A stretch of DNA of 64,000 nucleotides, taken from NCBI GenBank assembly GCA_002030045.1, contig LQBI01000013.1, positions 195,374 through 259,373 on the forward strand, in the 5' to 3' direction. Source of the DNA: Candidatus Aegiribacteria sp. MLS_C. GTDB taxonomy: Bacteria; Fermentibacterota; Fermentibacteria; Fermentibacterales; JCC-6. The translations under genes were made by a program, and so were the position numbers. The notes below the pieces were generated by a model. The model saw nothing but the letters and a program-made list of their open reading frames with translations. It was not told the DNA's origin and searched no databases. Positions 55,264 to 63,741 of this stretch are shown in pieces. The first letter of the stretch is position 1, and each line of letters starts with the position of its first letter.

Positions 55264-55497
55264 CCCGCGGGAGTATTCCTTCAGCATCGACCGGAGACAG
55301 GACCCTCCCATACTCCATATACCCGGCTGTCTCCGGGGCCCGATCTGTGTTTCCCGTCCAGACCCGAGCAGGAGGAATGGCTCAACGGACTGTCTGAATA
55401 CATGATCCCCTACTGGCACTGCCAGTGGAAGTTCAACAGCTCAAAGGCCTGCGAGGACTTCCTCAGATTCCTCCGAGAAGCCTCAGCAGCTCCATGA
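55264..55497 (+). pseudogene. Possible 3' remnant of an unidentified gene
   Basis: The 361-bp gap between nifJ and the next gene is mostly non-coding. One plus-strand frame opens after a TAA at 55261 and runs to a TGA at 55497 without a usable start. Its end reads EEWLNGLSEYMIPYWHCQWK and looks protein-like (Trp/Tyr/Cys-rich). It overlaps the end of the minus-strand gene by 35 bp. It may be a decayed gene; no family is recognised. Confidence 0.25.
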
Positions 55498-56908
55498 AAC
55501 CGCTCTCCCCCTCGAACTCCATTACTACGGCCACGGCAAAGACCCCTTCGGAGTAGCCGGCCGACGAGGACAATCTCTTGATCCCGGATTCTCCGATGCT
55601 CTCCCGGAAAGAGTCATCGACAAGGTCACCGGAAGCGATGGACTCAAGGTCCGCTGTCAGTATCATTCCGCTGTTCTGTTCCAGACCAAGTGCGTTGTCT
55701 TCCGTGTAATCCTCGAAGGTCGTCCCTCCGGCTATCTGCTCCAGGGAAACTCCGGCACCGATCACTATTGCCTCGTCCACAACTCCGAACTCGATGAACT
55801 CCATCCCGATGGATCCCGTGCTGCTGGTCCGGTAGCAGTTCCTTCCCCGGAACTCGAAGGTGGTCATGCCGGGATCACCGCTGCCGGCGGCGACCAGGAA
55901 TATCATGTCGAGCAACCTCGTGACCGCTTCCATGTCCCGGACACCTAGTTGCAGGAAACCGGCAGGTGTGTCGCCGGAGAATAGAGCGCCCGCATAGAGA
56001 TCCCCACCGAAGCTGTCGAACAGCTCCTCGAAGGACGATAACCCGAACTCCTCCAGACCAGTGCCCACTTCCCTGTCCAGACCGGCCTCCATGGCCAGCT
56101 GCTTCAGGTAGGGCATGTTGAAGCTGAGACGCATTGCGGCGTCGGTTCCCGCAGGGACCGTCACCCCTTCGGACGATCCCTCCGAGGCAAGGAACGGAAG
56201 GTACGGAACATCCTCCTCGGTGGAGAAACTCAGAGCGACCGATACTAGACCGCCTGATTCGCGGCACTCCAGCAGCATCGCCCGAAATCCCTCGGTGCCG
56301 GGGAAGGAACCGGTATCCGCGAAGAACCTGAGGACGGTATCCTCCCGCCGCCCTTCCCCGGAGAGACGGGAGTAATCGTTGTCGTCCAGGATCGAGCCAT
56401 CGAGCTGGTAATCGTCTACCGGTCCGGCATCGCTTCCCTCCTCGAACAAGGAGACCGCTGTGTATTCGCCGGTGCTCAGGAGGCTCATGCCGGCCCTGGC
56501 TTCGGTGGCCCTGTCCCTCAGGCCGGTAGCGAACTCCTCCAGAGAGGCAGCGTCATCGGTGGGCAGGTAGAAGGTGACGACCCTGATGTCGTTCCGGCCT
56601 CCGTCGATCACCAGTCCGATCTCATCACCGGGCCTCAGTGCCAGGACATCGACCCACTCCCGCCAGTCGAAGGGATCGAAACCGACGATGCTGACCATGT
56701 CCGCCCTGCCAAGCTCGTCTGCATCAGCGTAACCGGCGATAAGCCGGAGAACCTGATCGAGCCCTGCCAGTTCAGGGTTCAGTGTCAGGTAGAAATCATG
56801 CCCCGCAGGCATGGAACACATCAGGGAATCTGGTTCTGCTGGCCCGCCGCATCCGGCATGGAGAACCAGAAGCGACAGCATCCCTGCAACCTTCGCACAA
56901 CCTCCCAT
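55463..56908 (-). CDS. Large lipoprotein of unknown function
   Basis: 481 residues. Signal peptide with lipobox VLHAGC, then an acidic, Ser/Gly-rich mature protein. VSIVGFDPFDWREWVDVLALRPGDEIGLVIDGG and two similar alpha/beta halves resemble DUF3352/DUF4836-like exported proteins, but no family is firmly recognised. A GGAGGG ribosome site sits directly before ATG 56908. An inverted-repeat element begins only 20 bp upstream, so its native promoter has been displaced or replaced. Confidence 0.7.
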   Translation of the reverse strand: MGGCAKVAGMLSLLVLHAGCGGPAEPDSLMCSMPAGHDFYLTLNPELAGLDQVLRLIAGYADADELGRADMVSIVGFDPFDWREWVDVLALRPGDEIGLVIDGGRNDIRVVTFYLPTDDAASLEEFATGLRDRATEARAGMSLLSTGEYTAVSLFEEGSDAGPVDDYQLDGSILDDNDYSRLSGEGRREDTVLRFFADTGSFPGTEGFRAMLLECRESGGLVSVALSFSTEEDVPYLPFLASEGSSEGVTVPAGTDAAMRLSFNMPYLKQLAMEAGLDREVGTGLEEFGLSSFEELFDSFGGDLYAGALFSGDTPAGFLQLGVRDMEAVTRLLDMIFLVAAGSGDPGMTTFEFRGRNCYRTSSTGSIGMEFIEFGVVDEAIVIGAGVSLEQIAGGTTFEDYTEDNALGLEQNSGMILTADLESIASGDLVDDSFRESIGESGIKRLSSSAGYSEGVFAVAVVMEFEGESGFMELLRLLGGI

Positions 56909-56927
56909 ACATCACCCTCCATCCGTA

Positions 56928-56952
56928 AGCTCAGGTTAAACTATTTCAACTC
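56928..56952. repeat. Left terminal inverted repeat, copy A
   Basis: 25 bp starting AGCTCAGGTT and ending TCAACTC, followed by AATTGACC as in copy B. Perfect inverse of 57803-57827. Confidence 0.85.
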
Positions 56953-56974
56953 AATTGACCTTTTAACTTATTGT

Positions 56975-57590
56975 TTATGATAATAGAGTGGAAGATTCCG
57001 GATCCTTCTGAAGGTATCGGGCAGCCATCATGAAAGAAGGTCCCATGAAACGTGCTGCATCAGAAAAGTTCATACCGAAATCATCAACGAGCAGTCTCGC
57101 GGGTTTCCTTCTATTTCCGGACGCTGCCCTGTCCCCCAAATCTCCTCGGTGATCGGGCGTAAATCCGGAATAATCGGAAACAGTATGCAATAGGTTCATG
57201 GCAGCAATATGCTCATCCTGTCTATTCCTGATCCTTATCTTCCTATCATTCCTGAGCTTATCGTATACATCGCACATAAGGGAGCCGGTGCCAGTACTCT
57301 TCTACTGCCTTTTTCATGTTGCTCGTCACTTGAACTTTGTATAGCTGTCATTCCTCAGCTGCTGATAATATGGGAGCCATGCTTGCACCTGTCACTTTCA
57401 GCTTATGAACCCATCCCGAAGTGAGTCCGGGAATTTGCTTACCCAGTCTCTTTTCTGCAGTGTATTGAGAACCGCGACCTGACAGTGTCCATTGTCTGCA
57501 GAAGAAGGTGAAAACGATCGAAGTGAGTGCACCTGCATACAGTCTGAAGAATCCTTTTCGACCCGCTTATGAACTTCCTTCTAGATCATC
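56975..57590 (-). pseudogene. Truncated RAYT-like transposase remnant
   Basis: The C-terminal part is still open (56975-57277: YDKLRNDRKIRIRNRQDEHIA, TVSDYSGFTP, LLVDDFGMNFSDAARFMG), closely matching the intact copy. Upstream, traces continue out of frame: the nucleotide stretch near 57450-57510 matches 60055-60110 of copy B, then jumps to the part matching ~60370-60430. An internal deletion of about 270 bp is implied. The N-terminal HxH region is lost, so it is inactive. The right boundary of homology is approximate. Confidence 0.75.
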
Positions 57591-57802
57591 TGCCTCATGG
57601 CTCCACTGTCGCAGAGTGACTTCCGGATATTCCCCTCGAATTTTTCCACAGTGAATAATTCTCCTCCTCCTGGTTTGCTGGTTGGTTGTGCACAGCAAAA
57701 ACAATCGAGGGAATGATGGGGGGCTCCTAATCAGCTGCTAGGGTTTCAAGAAAAAAAAGGATACGATCTACTATTTTGCTGGTAGCATTAAACTGCTCTA
57801 AA

Positions 57803-57827
57803 GAGTTGAAATAGTTTAACCTGAGCT
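57803..57827. repeat. Right terminal inverted repeat, copy A
   Basis: GAGTTGAAATAGTTTAACCT... ending GAGCT. Identical in sequence to the right end of copy B at 60644-60668. Confidence 0.85.
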
Positions 57828-57926
57828 GGGTTGCGCTCGGCTGAAGGGAGTTGGCGGCGCTCTCTTCATCGGCAATAGTATGTGTCCGGTCCGGTGACCA
57901 CCCTGACCCGAAGGGAGATCCCGTAA

Positions 57927-59537
57927 ATGCCTTCGATTCGATCAAGTGATACGATATCGACCGAAGGACGTCGCGATCTGCTCTTCTACGGTCTGGCACT
58001 GGTCGCCGTGAGCCTTCTCTATCTTCTGGTTTTCGCCGATATGCCCATCTACGGAGACGCCTGGGGTTACGGATACAACAGCTCCAGATGGATCTCCGAA
58101 AACGGGATGCCCCTCCTGCCATCCGGCACCGGTCGGGGAGAGAACGCCGGAGGTCACGCTGCTTTCTACTTCTGGATGTGGGCCGTGCTGATGCGTCTGA
58201 TGGGCGATAGCGTTGAGGTTGCCCACCTGCTGCCGGCGCTCTTCGCCTTCATGACCGTTGCAGGTACCTACCGTCTGGGCCGGGAACTCTCCGGCAGGAC
58301 ACTGGGGGTTCTCGCCGGGACGGCAGTTCTGATCAGTCCGATCTTCCTTGCACAGGCATTCCGTCCTCTCCCCATCTCCGCTGCGATGGCTGCTTCGGTA
58401 TGGTCACTGCTGATGTACCGGAGAGGAAGATACGCGGCAGCGGCGGGACTCTGTTTCTTCGCCGTGATGATGAGGGAACAGGCTCTTCTTCTGGCTGTCA
58501 GTTACGTGGCCGCGGAACTCGTAGGCAAGGGCGACCGGAAATGGTCAAGAATAGCACTTCTAGCAACTCCTGTGCTGGTACCGGTGGTTAACGGAATATC
58601 GAACTACCTGGTGAACGGTTACGTGCTTCCCGCCGGGAACACGCCAGGTTTCGACCAGCCGTTTTCCCTAGGTCTTTTCCTTCACCGGCTGAAGTTCTTC
58701 GGTTACCTACTTGTGGGCGATCTCCGCTGGCTGCCCATATCCGTGTCGTCCGGCATCGCCCTGGGCAGAACGACCGGCAGCATGAGGGCGGGAACAGTCG
58801 CTGCAGTCATACTGTGCTTGACCGGTGCGTTCACGAGGTTCACCAACTACTTCCTTGTGCTTCTTTCGATGGTCCTTCTGCTTGCAGTGATTGCCAAAAA
58901 GAGCAGACCGGACCGGACCACGGTTGCTATGGTACTATTCCCTTGCCTGATGGTACTTTCGTTCACGGCCATAGTGTTCTTCACATCCACGAGAATGGAA
59001 TACATGTTCCTGCGATACCTGCTGCCGGTGTTCCCCGCCCTGGTCCTGATCATGCTGTGGCCTCTGGATGGATACGGCTGGAAAGGAAGGGTGCTGCTTG
59101 CGCTTTTCCTTGCCGGAACGGCAGCCAGCAACCTGTCGGTAAGGAACAGGGTCAACTACGTCGACTCCACCCTTGCAGGTTACCTCATGCCTTTGAGTGC
59201 CATTCGAGAAGCAGGGGTCTGGGCGGCGGATACCGGTCTGCCCATAGTAGCCGCTGGAGAAGCTCCAATGCATTTCGGGAATCCGGCCCTGGGCTATTCC
59301 GATACCTCCCTTACGGTGGTTCCTATCTGGGATATTCCCGGTGGTCTACTGGAAAGGGAACTTGCCATTGTGGTGCCGCCGATTCTGCCTTGGGGGCATG
59401 ACGGTGAAGCACTGCTGGATGAATTCCTGAGAGATGTGGGGTGTGAGGACCGGCTTACTCATGAACTCACCGTAAGAAGGGGACCTTTCACAGCCGACTG
59501 CTACATCCTGAAAGCTTCTGCTCAAGCTCAGGATTAA
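57927..59537 (+). CDS. GT39-like (ArnT/PMT type) membrane glycosyltransferase
   Basis: 536 residues with about eleven membrane segments. The first luminal loop FADMPIYGDAWGYGYNSSRWISENGMP carries the acidic residue expected of GT-C enzymes, and the loop after it GGHAAFYFWMWAVLMRLMG fits the GT39/PMT_2 pattern. A soluble C-terminal part follows. It would use a lipid-linked sugar to modify protein or lipid on the outer face. The last residues (QAQD) and the TAA stop are supplied by the left repeat of element B, so the original C-terminus may have been altered. AAGGGAG precedes the ATG. Confidence 0.78.
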   Translation: MPSIRSSDTISTEGRRDLLFYGLALVAVSLLYLLVFADMPIYGDAWGYGYNSSRWISENGMPLLPSGTGRGENAGGHAAFYFWMWAVLMRLMGDSVEVAHLLPALFAFMTVAGTYRLGRELSGRTLGVLAGTAVLISPIFLAQAFRPLPISAAMAASVWSLLMYRRGRYAAAAGLCFFAVMMREQALLLAVSYVAAELVGKGDRKWSRIALLATPVLVPVVNGISNYLVNGYVLPAGNTPGFDQPFSLGLFLHRLKFFGYLLVGDLRWLPISVSSGIALGRTTGSMRAGTVAAVILCLTGAFTRFTNYFLVLLSMVLLLAVIAKKSRPDRTTVAMVLFPCLMVLSFTAIVFFTSTRMEYMFLRYLLPVFPALVLIMLWPLDGYGWKGRVLLALFLAGTAASNLSVRNRVNYVDSTLAGYLMPLSAIREAGVWAADTGLPIVAAGEAPMHFGNPALGYSDTSLTVVPIWDIPGGLLERELAIVVPPILPWGHDGEALLDEFLRDVGCEDRLTHELTVRRGPFTADCYILKASAQAQD

Positions 59538-59549
59538 CTATCTTAACTC
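59525..59549. repeat. Left terminal inverted repeat, copy B
   Basis: AGCTCAGGATTAACTATCTT then AACTC, followed by AATTGACCC. Holds the stop codons of both the GT39-like gene (59535-59537) and the transposase (59538-59540). Confidence 0.8.
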
Positions 59550-60563
59550 AATTGACCCTTTAATCCTTTTTTCTAATAATAGAGTAGATGGATCAAGTTC
59601 CTCGTGAACGTAGCGCGCCACGATCGTAACCGAAAGCCCCATGAAACGTGCTGCATCCGAATAGTTCATACCGCAATCCTCAACGAGCAGTCTCGCGAGT
59701 ATCCTTCTGTATCTGGACAGTTTCCTTGTCCCTCCCGATCTTCTCAATGACTCGGGTGTGAATCCGGAATAATCAGAAACTGTATTCAGTACGTGTATGA
59801 CAGCAAGATGCTCATCCTGTCTGTTCCTGATCCTTATCTTCCTCTCATTCCTGAGCTTATCGTATGCGCTCCTCACAAAGGACTCTGTACCCACCAGCCT
59901 GATCATTCCCCTGTCAGAGCGATCGTTATGACGGTTTTCTACTTTAGATATTCCTTTGCTGTTTATGATATGGGATCCATGTTCACACCTGTCACTTTCT
60001 GTCTGTGAACCATCCCGCAGGAAATCAAGGTAATTGCTTGTCCAGTTTTTCACTCTGCAGTGCATAGAGAACTGCGACCTGACCATGTCTGTTGTCTGCC
60101 AGGGATACTCCCTCAGTCCTGTGATGTGCAGGTGACCACTCGGCATGTACCCGCCAAGGTCCTCGACAGAACTGACTATTCCAGCTCGAAGAGGATTCAG
60201 ATGGATGTATCTTACCAGCTCCATGAAATAACTATCCTTGTCGACGAGTATGGACCTGAACCTGCTCTGGAAAAGGTGGCCCTGCCTGTTCCTCGTCTTG
60301 TTGAAACGCATGGCGTAACCCCCGAGCAGCCTTTGCATGCTTCTCGAAACGCTCTCATCCGTGCGCTCAAGAAGCAGGTGAAAGTGATTGGACATGAGTA
60401 CCCATGCATGCAGTCTGAAGCATCCCTCCTCGACCAGGGTTCTCATCCTTTCGGTGAAATCAGCCTGATCTGACTTACGAGAGAATATCGCTCTTCCATC
60501 CACCGCCCTGCATATGACGTGATGGAACGAACCCGGTTCATCCACCCTGCCGTTGTATCTCAT
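59538..60563 (-). CDS. RAYT/Y1-family HUH transposase with C-terminal HTH extension
   Basis: 341 residues. N-terminal Y1 domain: FHHVICRAVDGRAIF, LHAWVLMSNHFHLLLER (HxH metal pair), GHLFQSRFRSILVDKDSYFMELVRYIHLNPLRAGIV with the nucleophile Tyr region. A variable middle (~180-230) leads to a C-terminal DnaA/HTH-like domain (NYSDAARFMGLSVTIVARYVHEE). Such enzymes cut single-stranded DNA at hairpins. Here the gene is tightly enclosed by 25-bp inverted repeats and its TAG lies inside the left one. All visible motifs are intact. Confidence 0.87.
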   Translation of the reverse strand: MRYNGRVDEPGSFHHVICRAVDGRAIFSRKSDQADFTERMRTLVEEGCFRLHAWVLMSNHFHLLLERTDESVSRSMQRLLGGYAMRFNKTRNRQGHLFQSRFRSILVDKDSYFMELVRYIHLNPLRAGIVSSVEDLGGYMPSGHLHITGLREYPWQTTDMVRSQFSMHCRVKNWTSNYLDFLRDGSQTESDRCEHGSHIINSKGISKVENRHNDRSDRGMIRLVGTESFVRSAYDKLRNERKIRIRNRQDEHLAVIHVLNTVSDYSGFTPESLRRSGGTRKLSRYRRILARLLVEDCGMNYSDAARFMGLSVTIVARYVHEELDPSTLLLEKRIKGSIELR

Positions 60564-60643
60564 GGAATGATTGTACTCCGCATCCAGGGATATTTCAAGA
60601 GCCCGGGGTTCCCCCAGCTGGTTAAGTAATAAAATGCGGAAAA

Positions 60644-60668
60644 GAGTTGAAATAGTTTAACCTGAGCT
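60644..60668. repeat. Right terminal inverted repeat, copy B
   Basis: GAGTTGAAATAGTTTAACCT then GAGCT, identical to 57803-57827. Confidence 0.85.
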
Positions 60669-60734
60669 GGAGTTCCTATGGGATTACAACTTGGGTATAT
60701 TCAATCAATGTATTCACCAGTGAGAGGATCCGTA

Positions 60735-61001
60735 ATGAGTGAAAACTCCAGCCTTGACGAAGCCATGAATCTGATGGAACGGTACGAAGCCAGCAGGACT
60801 GAGACTCACTACTTCGATCTTCAGGAGAACGAGAGAGTACTGGTTCAGACAGCTGGCCGCATATTCGGATCGTATGTGGAGGCAGGTCTTGTAACGCCCG
60901 ATACCAGAGACGAATACATCGACAGAGCCATCAGGGACGCGATAACTATTGCATCCCGCATCGAGAATATCGTCTCCGAGAAAGAGGAACAGCCCGACTG
61001 A
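60735..61001 (+). CDS. Small acidic helical protein, unknown
   Basis: 88 residues from ATG 60735 (GAGAGG 8 bp upstream); an ATG at 60678 would add 19 residues that look unlike protein. SSLDEAMNLMERYEAS and TPDTRDEYIDRAIRDAITIASRIENIV are helical; no membrane segment or known motif. It starts 66 bp after element B and is followed by a hairpin terminator. Confidence 0.6.
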   Translation: MSENSSLDEAMNLMERYEASRTETHYFDLQENERVLVQTAGRIFGSYVEAGLVTPDTRDEYIDRAIRDAITIASRIENIVSEKEEQPD

Positions 61002-61037
61002 TACGCACAGCGGTGTGAACAGCTCAGGATTCCTCTA

Positions 61038-61065
61038 AGACCCGATCGTTGGGTCTGCTGCTTTT
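61038..61065 (+). terminator. Probable terminator after small gene
   Basis: AGACCC / GGGTCT stem with a 7-nt loop, then GCTGCTTTT. Modest stem. Confidence 0.5.
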
Positions 61066-61191
61066 CAGGCATTCCTGACCCAGACAATTCATGAAAGCAC
61101 TCTGGCGTATAGAACCTTCCCTGCGGCGAGGGGCACACGATAGGAACAGACCTGGCTTGATATAGGGGAAACACTCATTTATTCTAATCAC

Positions 61192-62250
61192 ATGGGTAAT
61201 GTACGATGGGGAGTCATTGGCTCCGGGTATGTGGCTCGGGAGTTCGCCCAGGCTCTGGCCGAGGTTGCCGGTGGGCAGATCAACGCGATCTGGTCGAACA
61301 CAAATGAACATGCAAAGCGATTTGCTTCATCTTTCGGAATACCCAACGTAGTCCGAACAGTGGAAGAGCTTGCTCATAGTGATGATGTTGATGCGGTATA
61401 TGTGGCATCACTGAACCATTTGCATTTCCCGCATGCCTATCAGGCGATCCAGGCAGGAAAACCGGTCCTCGTTGAGAAACCCTTCACCCTGAACGCACAG
61501 GAGGCCGAAAAACTCATTGATGCCGCCAGGGAAAAACGGGTCCTCTGCATGGAGGCCATGTGGACCCGGTTCGTGCCGGCGGTAAGAGAAGCTAGAAGAC
61601 TTGCAGGAACCGGCGTTATCGGTGATGTACTTGGAGTCGAGGCGGCTCTGGGAATGTGCCAGAAAAAAGACGTCGACTCCCGCTTCTTCAGAAAAGAGTT
61701 CGGAGGTGGAGCCCTCTATGACATGGGGGTTTACCCGCTCTATCTGGTAATGGACTTCATGGGCATGCCGACCGCGACAGAATCAACTGCCGCCATACTC
61801 CAGGAAACGCAGGTTGATGAATCCTGCTCGCTTTCTTTAAGGTATCCGAATGGCCGTTCTGCGAGCATTCGCTGCAGCATCACCGGAGTGATCGAAGAAG
61901 ATGCGGTAATCACCGGTGAGCGCGGCTCCATAATCATTCATCCTCCTCTCTTTCGCCCGTACAGGCTGACCCTGACTACTATGCCGACAGAACAAGTCTC
62001 CAGGTCAGAAAGAACTAAGAAAGGATTCCTGGCGAGTGTTCTTAGCCGGCTTTCTGGTGCCGGCAAGCCCAGGAGTCGAACTTTCAAGATTCCCTTCAAC
62101 AACAATGGTTACGGATACCAGGTTGAGGAGTTCATGGCCTCCCTGGAAAAAGGCGAGATCGAGAATCCGACAATGCCATTGTCCGACACATTGAATGCGA
62201 TGCGTATCATGGATGAAGCCAGAGCCCAATGGAGAACGGCGAGGATATGA
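61192..62250 (+). CDS. Gfo/Idh/MocA family oxidoreductase
   Basis: 352 residues. Rossmann start WGVIGSGYVAREFAQAL, YVASLNHLHFPHAYQAIQAGKPVLVEKPF (EKP motif with the catalytic Lys), and GGGALYDMGVYPLYLVMDFMG in the substrate domain. NAD(P)-dependent dehydrogenase or epimerase acting on a sugar or sugar derivative. Immediately followed by a second, distantly related member, suggesting a joint pathway. Codon use appears less GC-rich than in the first 55 kb. Confidence 0.9.
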   Translation: MGNVRWGVIGSGYVAREFAQALAEVAGGQINAIWSNTNEHAKRFASSFGIPNVVRTVEELAHSDDVDAVYVASLNHLHFPHAYQAIQAGKPVLVEKPFTLNAQEAEKLIDAAREKRVLCMEAMWTRFVPAVREARRLAGTGVIGDVLGVEAALGMCQKKDVDSRFFRKEFGGGALYDMGVYPLYLVMDFMGMPTATESTAAILQETQVDESCSLSLRYPNGRSASIRCSITGVIEEDAVITGERGSIIIHPPLFRPYRLTLTTMPTEQVSRSERTKKGFLASVLSRLSGAGKPRSRTFKIPFNNNGYGYQVEEFMASLEKGEIENPTMPLSDTLNAMRIMDEARAQWRTARI

Positions 62251-62254
62251 GTCT

Positions 62255-63403
62255 ATGACTAGGATAGCGCTTGTGGGCTGCGGTTTCGTAGCAGATTACT
62301 ATGCGGTCACATTGAGAACGCATCCCGAACTGGAGGTGGCCTGCATATTCGACCGGAAACCCGAGCGCAGTAAACGTTTTTCCGAACACTATGGATACAG
62401 GGCTGCAGAATCGATCGACGTTATTCTAAGCGACCCGGATATCGGTATCGTGGTCAACCTGACCAATCCGTCAGAGCACCATGGTATCAATATGGCGTGC
62501 CTCGAGGCCGGCAAACACGTTTACTGTGAAAAACCTCTGGCCATGAGCTTTGAGGAGGCGAAGAAAGCTGTCGACCTGTCAAAGAGCCGAGGTCTGATCC
62601 TCAGCGGTGCGCCCTGCACGGCGTTGAGCGACACCGCCCAGACGATCTGGAAAAGCATTCGCCAGGGTCTCGTGGGCCGGGTAGAGATGGTATATGCGGA
62701 ACTCGATGATGGGGTCATTCACCGAGAAGGATGCGAGAACTGGAAGTCCATGAGCGGAGCTCCCTGGCCTTACGCCGACGAGTTCGCGGTCGGTTGTACA
62801 CTGGAGCATTCGGGCTACTACCTTACCTGGCTGGCCATGATGTTCGGACCGGCCCGGGAAATACACTCCTATTCCACATGCCTCTTCCCTGACAAGACCC
62901 CTCACGGTCTGAACGGAAAATTCTGTACTGGCTGCGCGCCGGACTTCTCGGTGGCGAACATCACATACGACGAAAACATCCACGTTCGCCTGACCTGTAG
63001 TATCGTGACTCCAAGCGATCACAGGTTCAGGATAATGGGCGATAAAGGCCGAATCGAAATAGATGATTGCTGGCAGAACTCGCTGCCGATCAGGTATTTC
63101 GATTACAGTCAGCCCAGAAGACGATTCAAATCCGGAAAACCCTACAAGATCCTGCCAATGGCCCGGAAGATCAAAACAAAGCGTTACTACCACAAGAATT
63201 ACAGAACGAACATTGACTACGCCAGGGGAATCAACGAACTGGCGGAGGCGATAGACAACAAGCGGCCCTGTCGTCTGTCGTCTGATTTCGTTCTGCATAT
63301 TACTGAAACGGCACTCGCTATCCAGCACCCTCTCGAAAACGGCCTTCCGTACCTTGTCAGAACGGGTTTCGAGCCCATTGAACCGATGGATTGGGCCAAG
63401 TAA
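62255..63403 (+). CDS. Gfo/Idh/MocA family oxidoreductase, second
   Basis: 382 residues from ATG 62255, four bases after the previous stop. ALVGCGFVADYYAVTLRTHPELEVACIFDRKPER is the NAD-binding fold; NPSEHHGINMACLEAGKHVYCEKPLAMSFEEA holds the EKP motif. The substrate domain contains GCTLEHSGYYLTWLAMMFGPA and a Cys-bearing loop (KFCTGCAPDFSVANITYDENIHVRLTC). The target is probably a nucleotide sugar or sugar acid. The stop codon lies in the loop of a TGGGCC / GGCCCA hairpin (63392-63409). Confidence 0.88.
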   Translation: MTRIALVGCGFVADYYAVTLRTHPELEVACIFDRKPERSKRFSEHYGYRAAESIDVILSDPDIGIVVNLTNPSEHHGINMACLEAGKHVYCEKPLAMSFEEAKKAVDLSKSRGLILSGAPCTALSDTAQTIWKSIRQGLVGRVEMVYAELDDGVIHREGCENWKSMSGAPWPYADEFAVGCTLEHSGYYLTWLAMMFGPAREIHSYSTCLFPDKTPHGLNGKFCTGCAPDFSVANITYDENIHVRLTCSIVTPSDHRFRIMGDKGRIEIDDCWQNSLPIRYFDYSQPRRRFKSGKPYKILPMARKIKTKRYYHKNYRTNIDYARGINELAEAIDNKRPCRLSSDFVLHITETALAIQHPLENGLPYLVRTGFEPIEPMDWAK

Positions 63404-63741
63404 GGCCCACTCAGAGAGGCCAATGCCCCCCTGGCAGGAGCATGCAGTTCCGAAATCATGAATCTAGAGTTCCTTCGATCAGACGGCTCCTGCAAATAAT
63501 GAGCATCCGCTGAAGGGTTTCGTTGCCTCCTGTAGCAACTTTATCCATATCGGAAAAAAGCGCGTAGAAATCGCGATGATGCAGCATAGATGGTTGAGCG
63601 GAATACCCTGCTCCATCATTGTGAGGGACTCTCACCCTCGTTTGACACGGCTAGCCACACAATAGCGGTGTAACTATAAGATGCACATACAGTAACCTGC
63701 GTTACTGCAAAAACAGGCGTGTATCCATGTATTTTGTGGGG
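63404..63741. other. 338-bp AT-richer spacer without recognisable gene
   Basis: No open frame with a start, RNA gene or clear promoter is seen. The left edge holds the hairpin over the preceding stop codon; the right edge approaches the transposase fragment and may contain its terminal repeat, which I could not define. Confidence 0.5.

Larger units (their letters stand above)
56928..57827. mobile_element. Decayed RAYT-like element (copy A) with perfect 25-bp terminal inverted repeats
   Basis: 900 bp bounded by AGCTCAGGTTAAACTATTTC... at 56928-56952 and its exact reverse complement at 57803-57827. The interior is a broken transposase gene homologous to that at 59538-60563. About 200 bp to the right of that remnant (57600-57800) is AT-rich and unlike the intact copy. 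Non-autonomous now. Confidence 0.72.
59525..60668. mobile_element. Intact RAYT-like element (copy B) with 25-bp inverted repeats
   Basis: 1144 bp between AGCTCAGGATTAACTATC... (59525-59549) and the right repeat at 60644-60668; the ends match imperfectly (about four differences) but the right end is identical to that of copy A. It carries one full-length transposase gene. Two copies with the same borders in 4 kb suggest that the unit as a whole can move or be copied. Confidence 0.72.

Noticed and set aside
57727-58122. 131-residue minus-strand frame over the right repeat of copy A
   Set aside because: It is antisense to the glycosyltransferase start; the shared LRLNYFNS string also seen near 56950 merely translates the inverted repeat.
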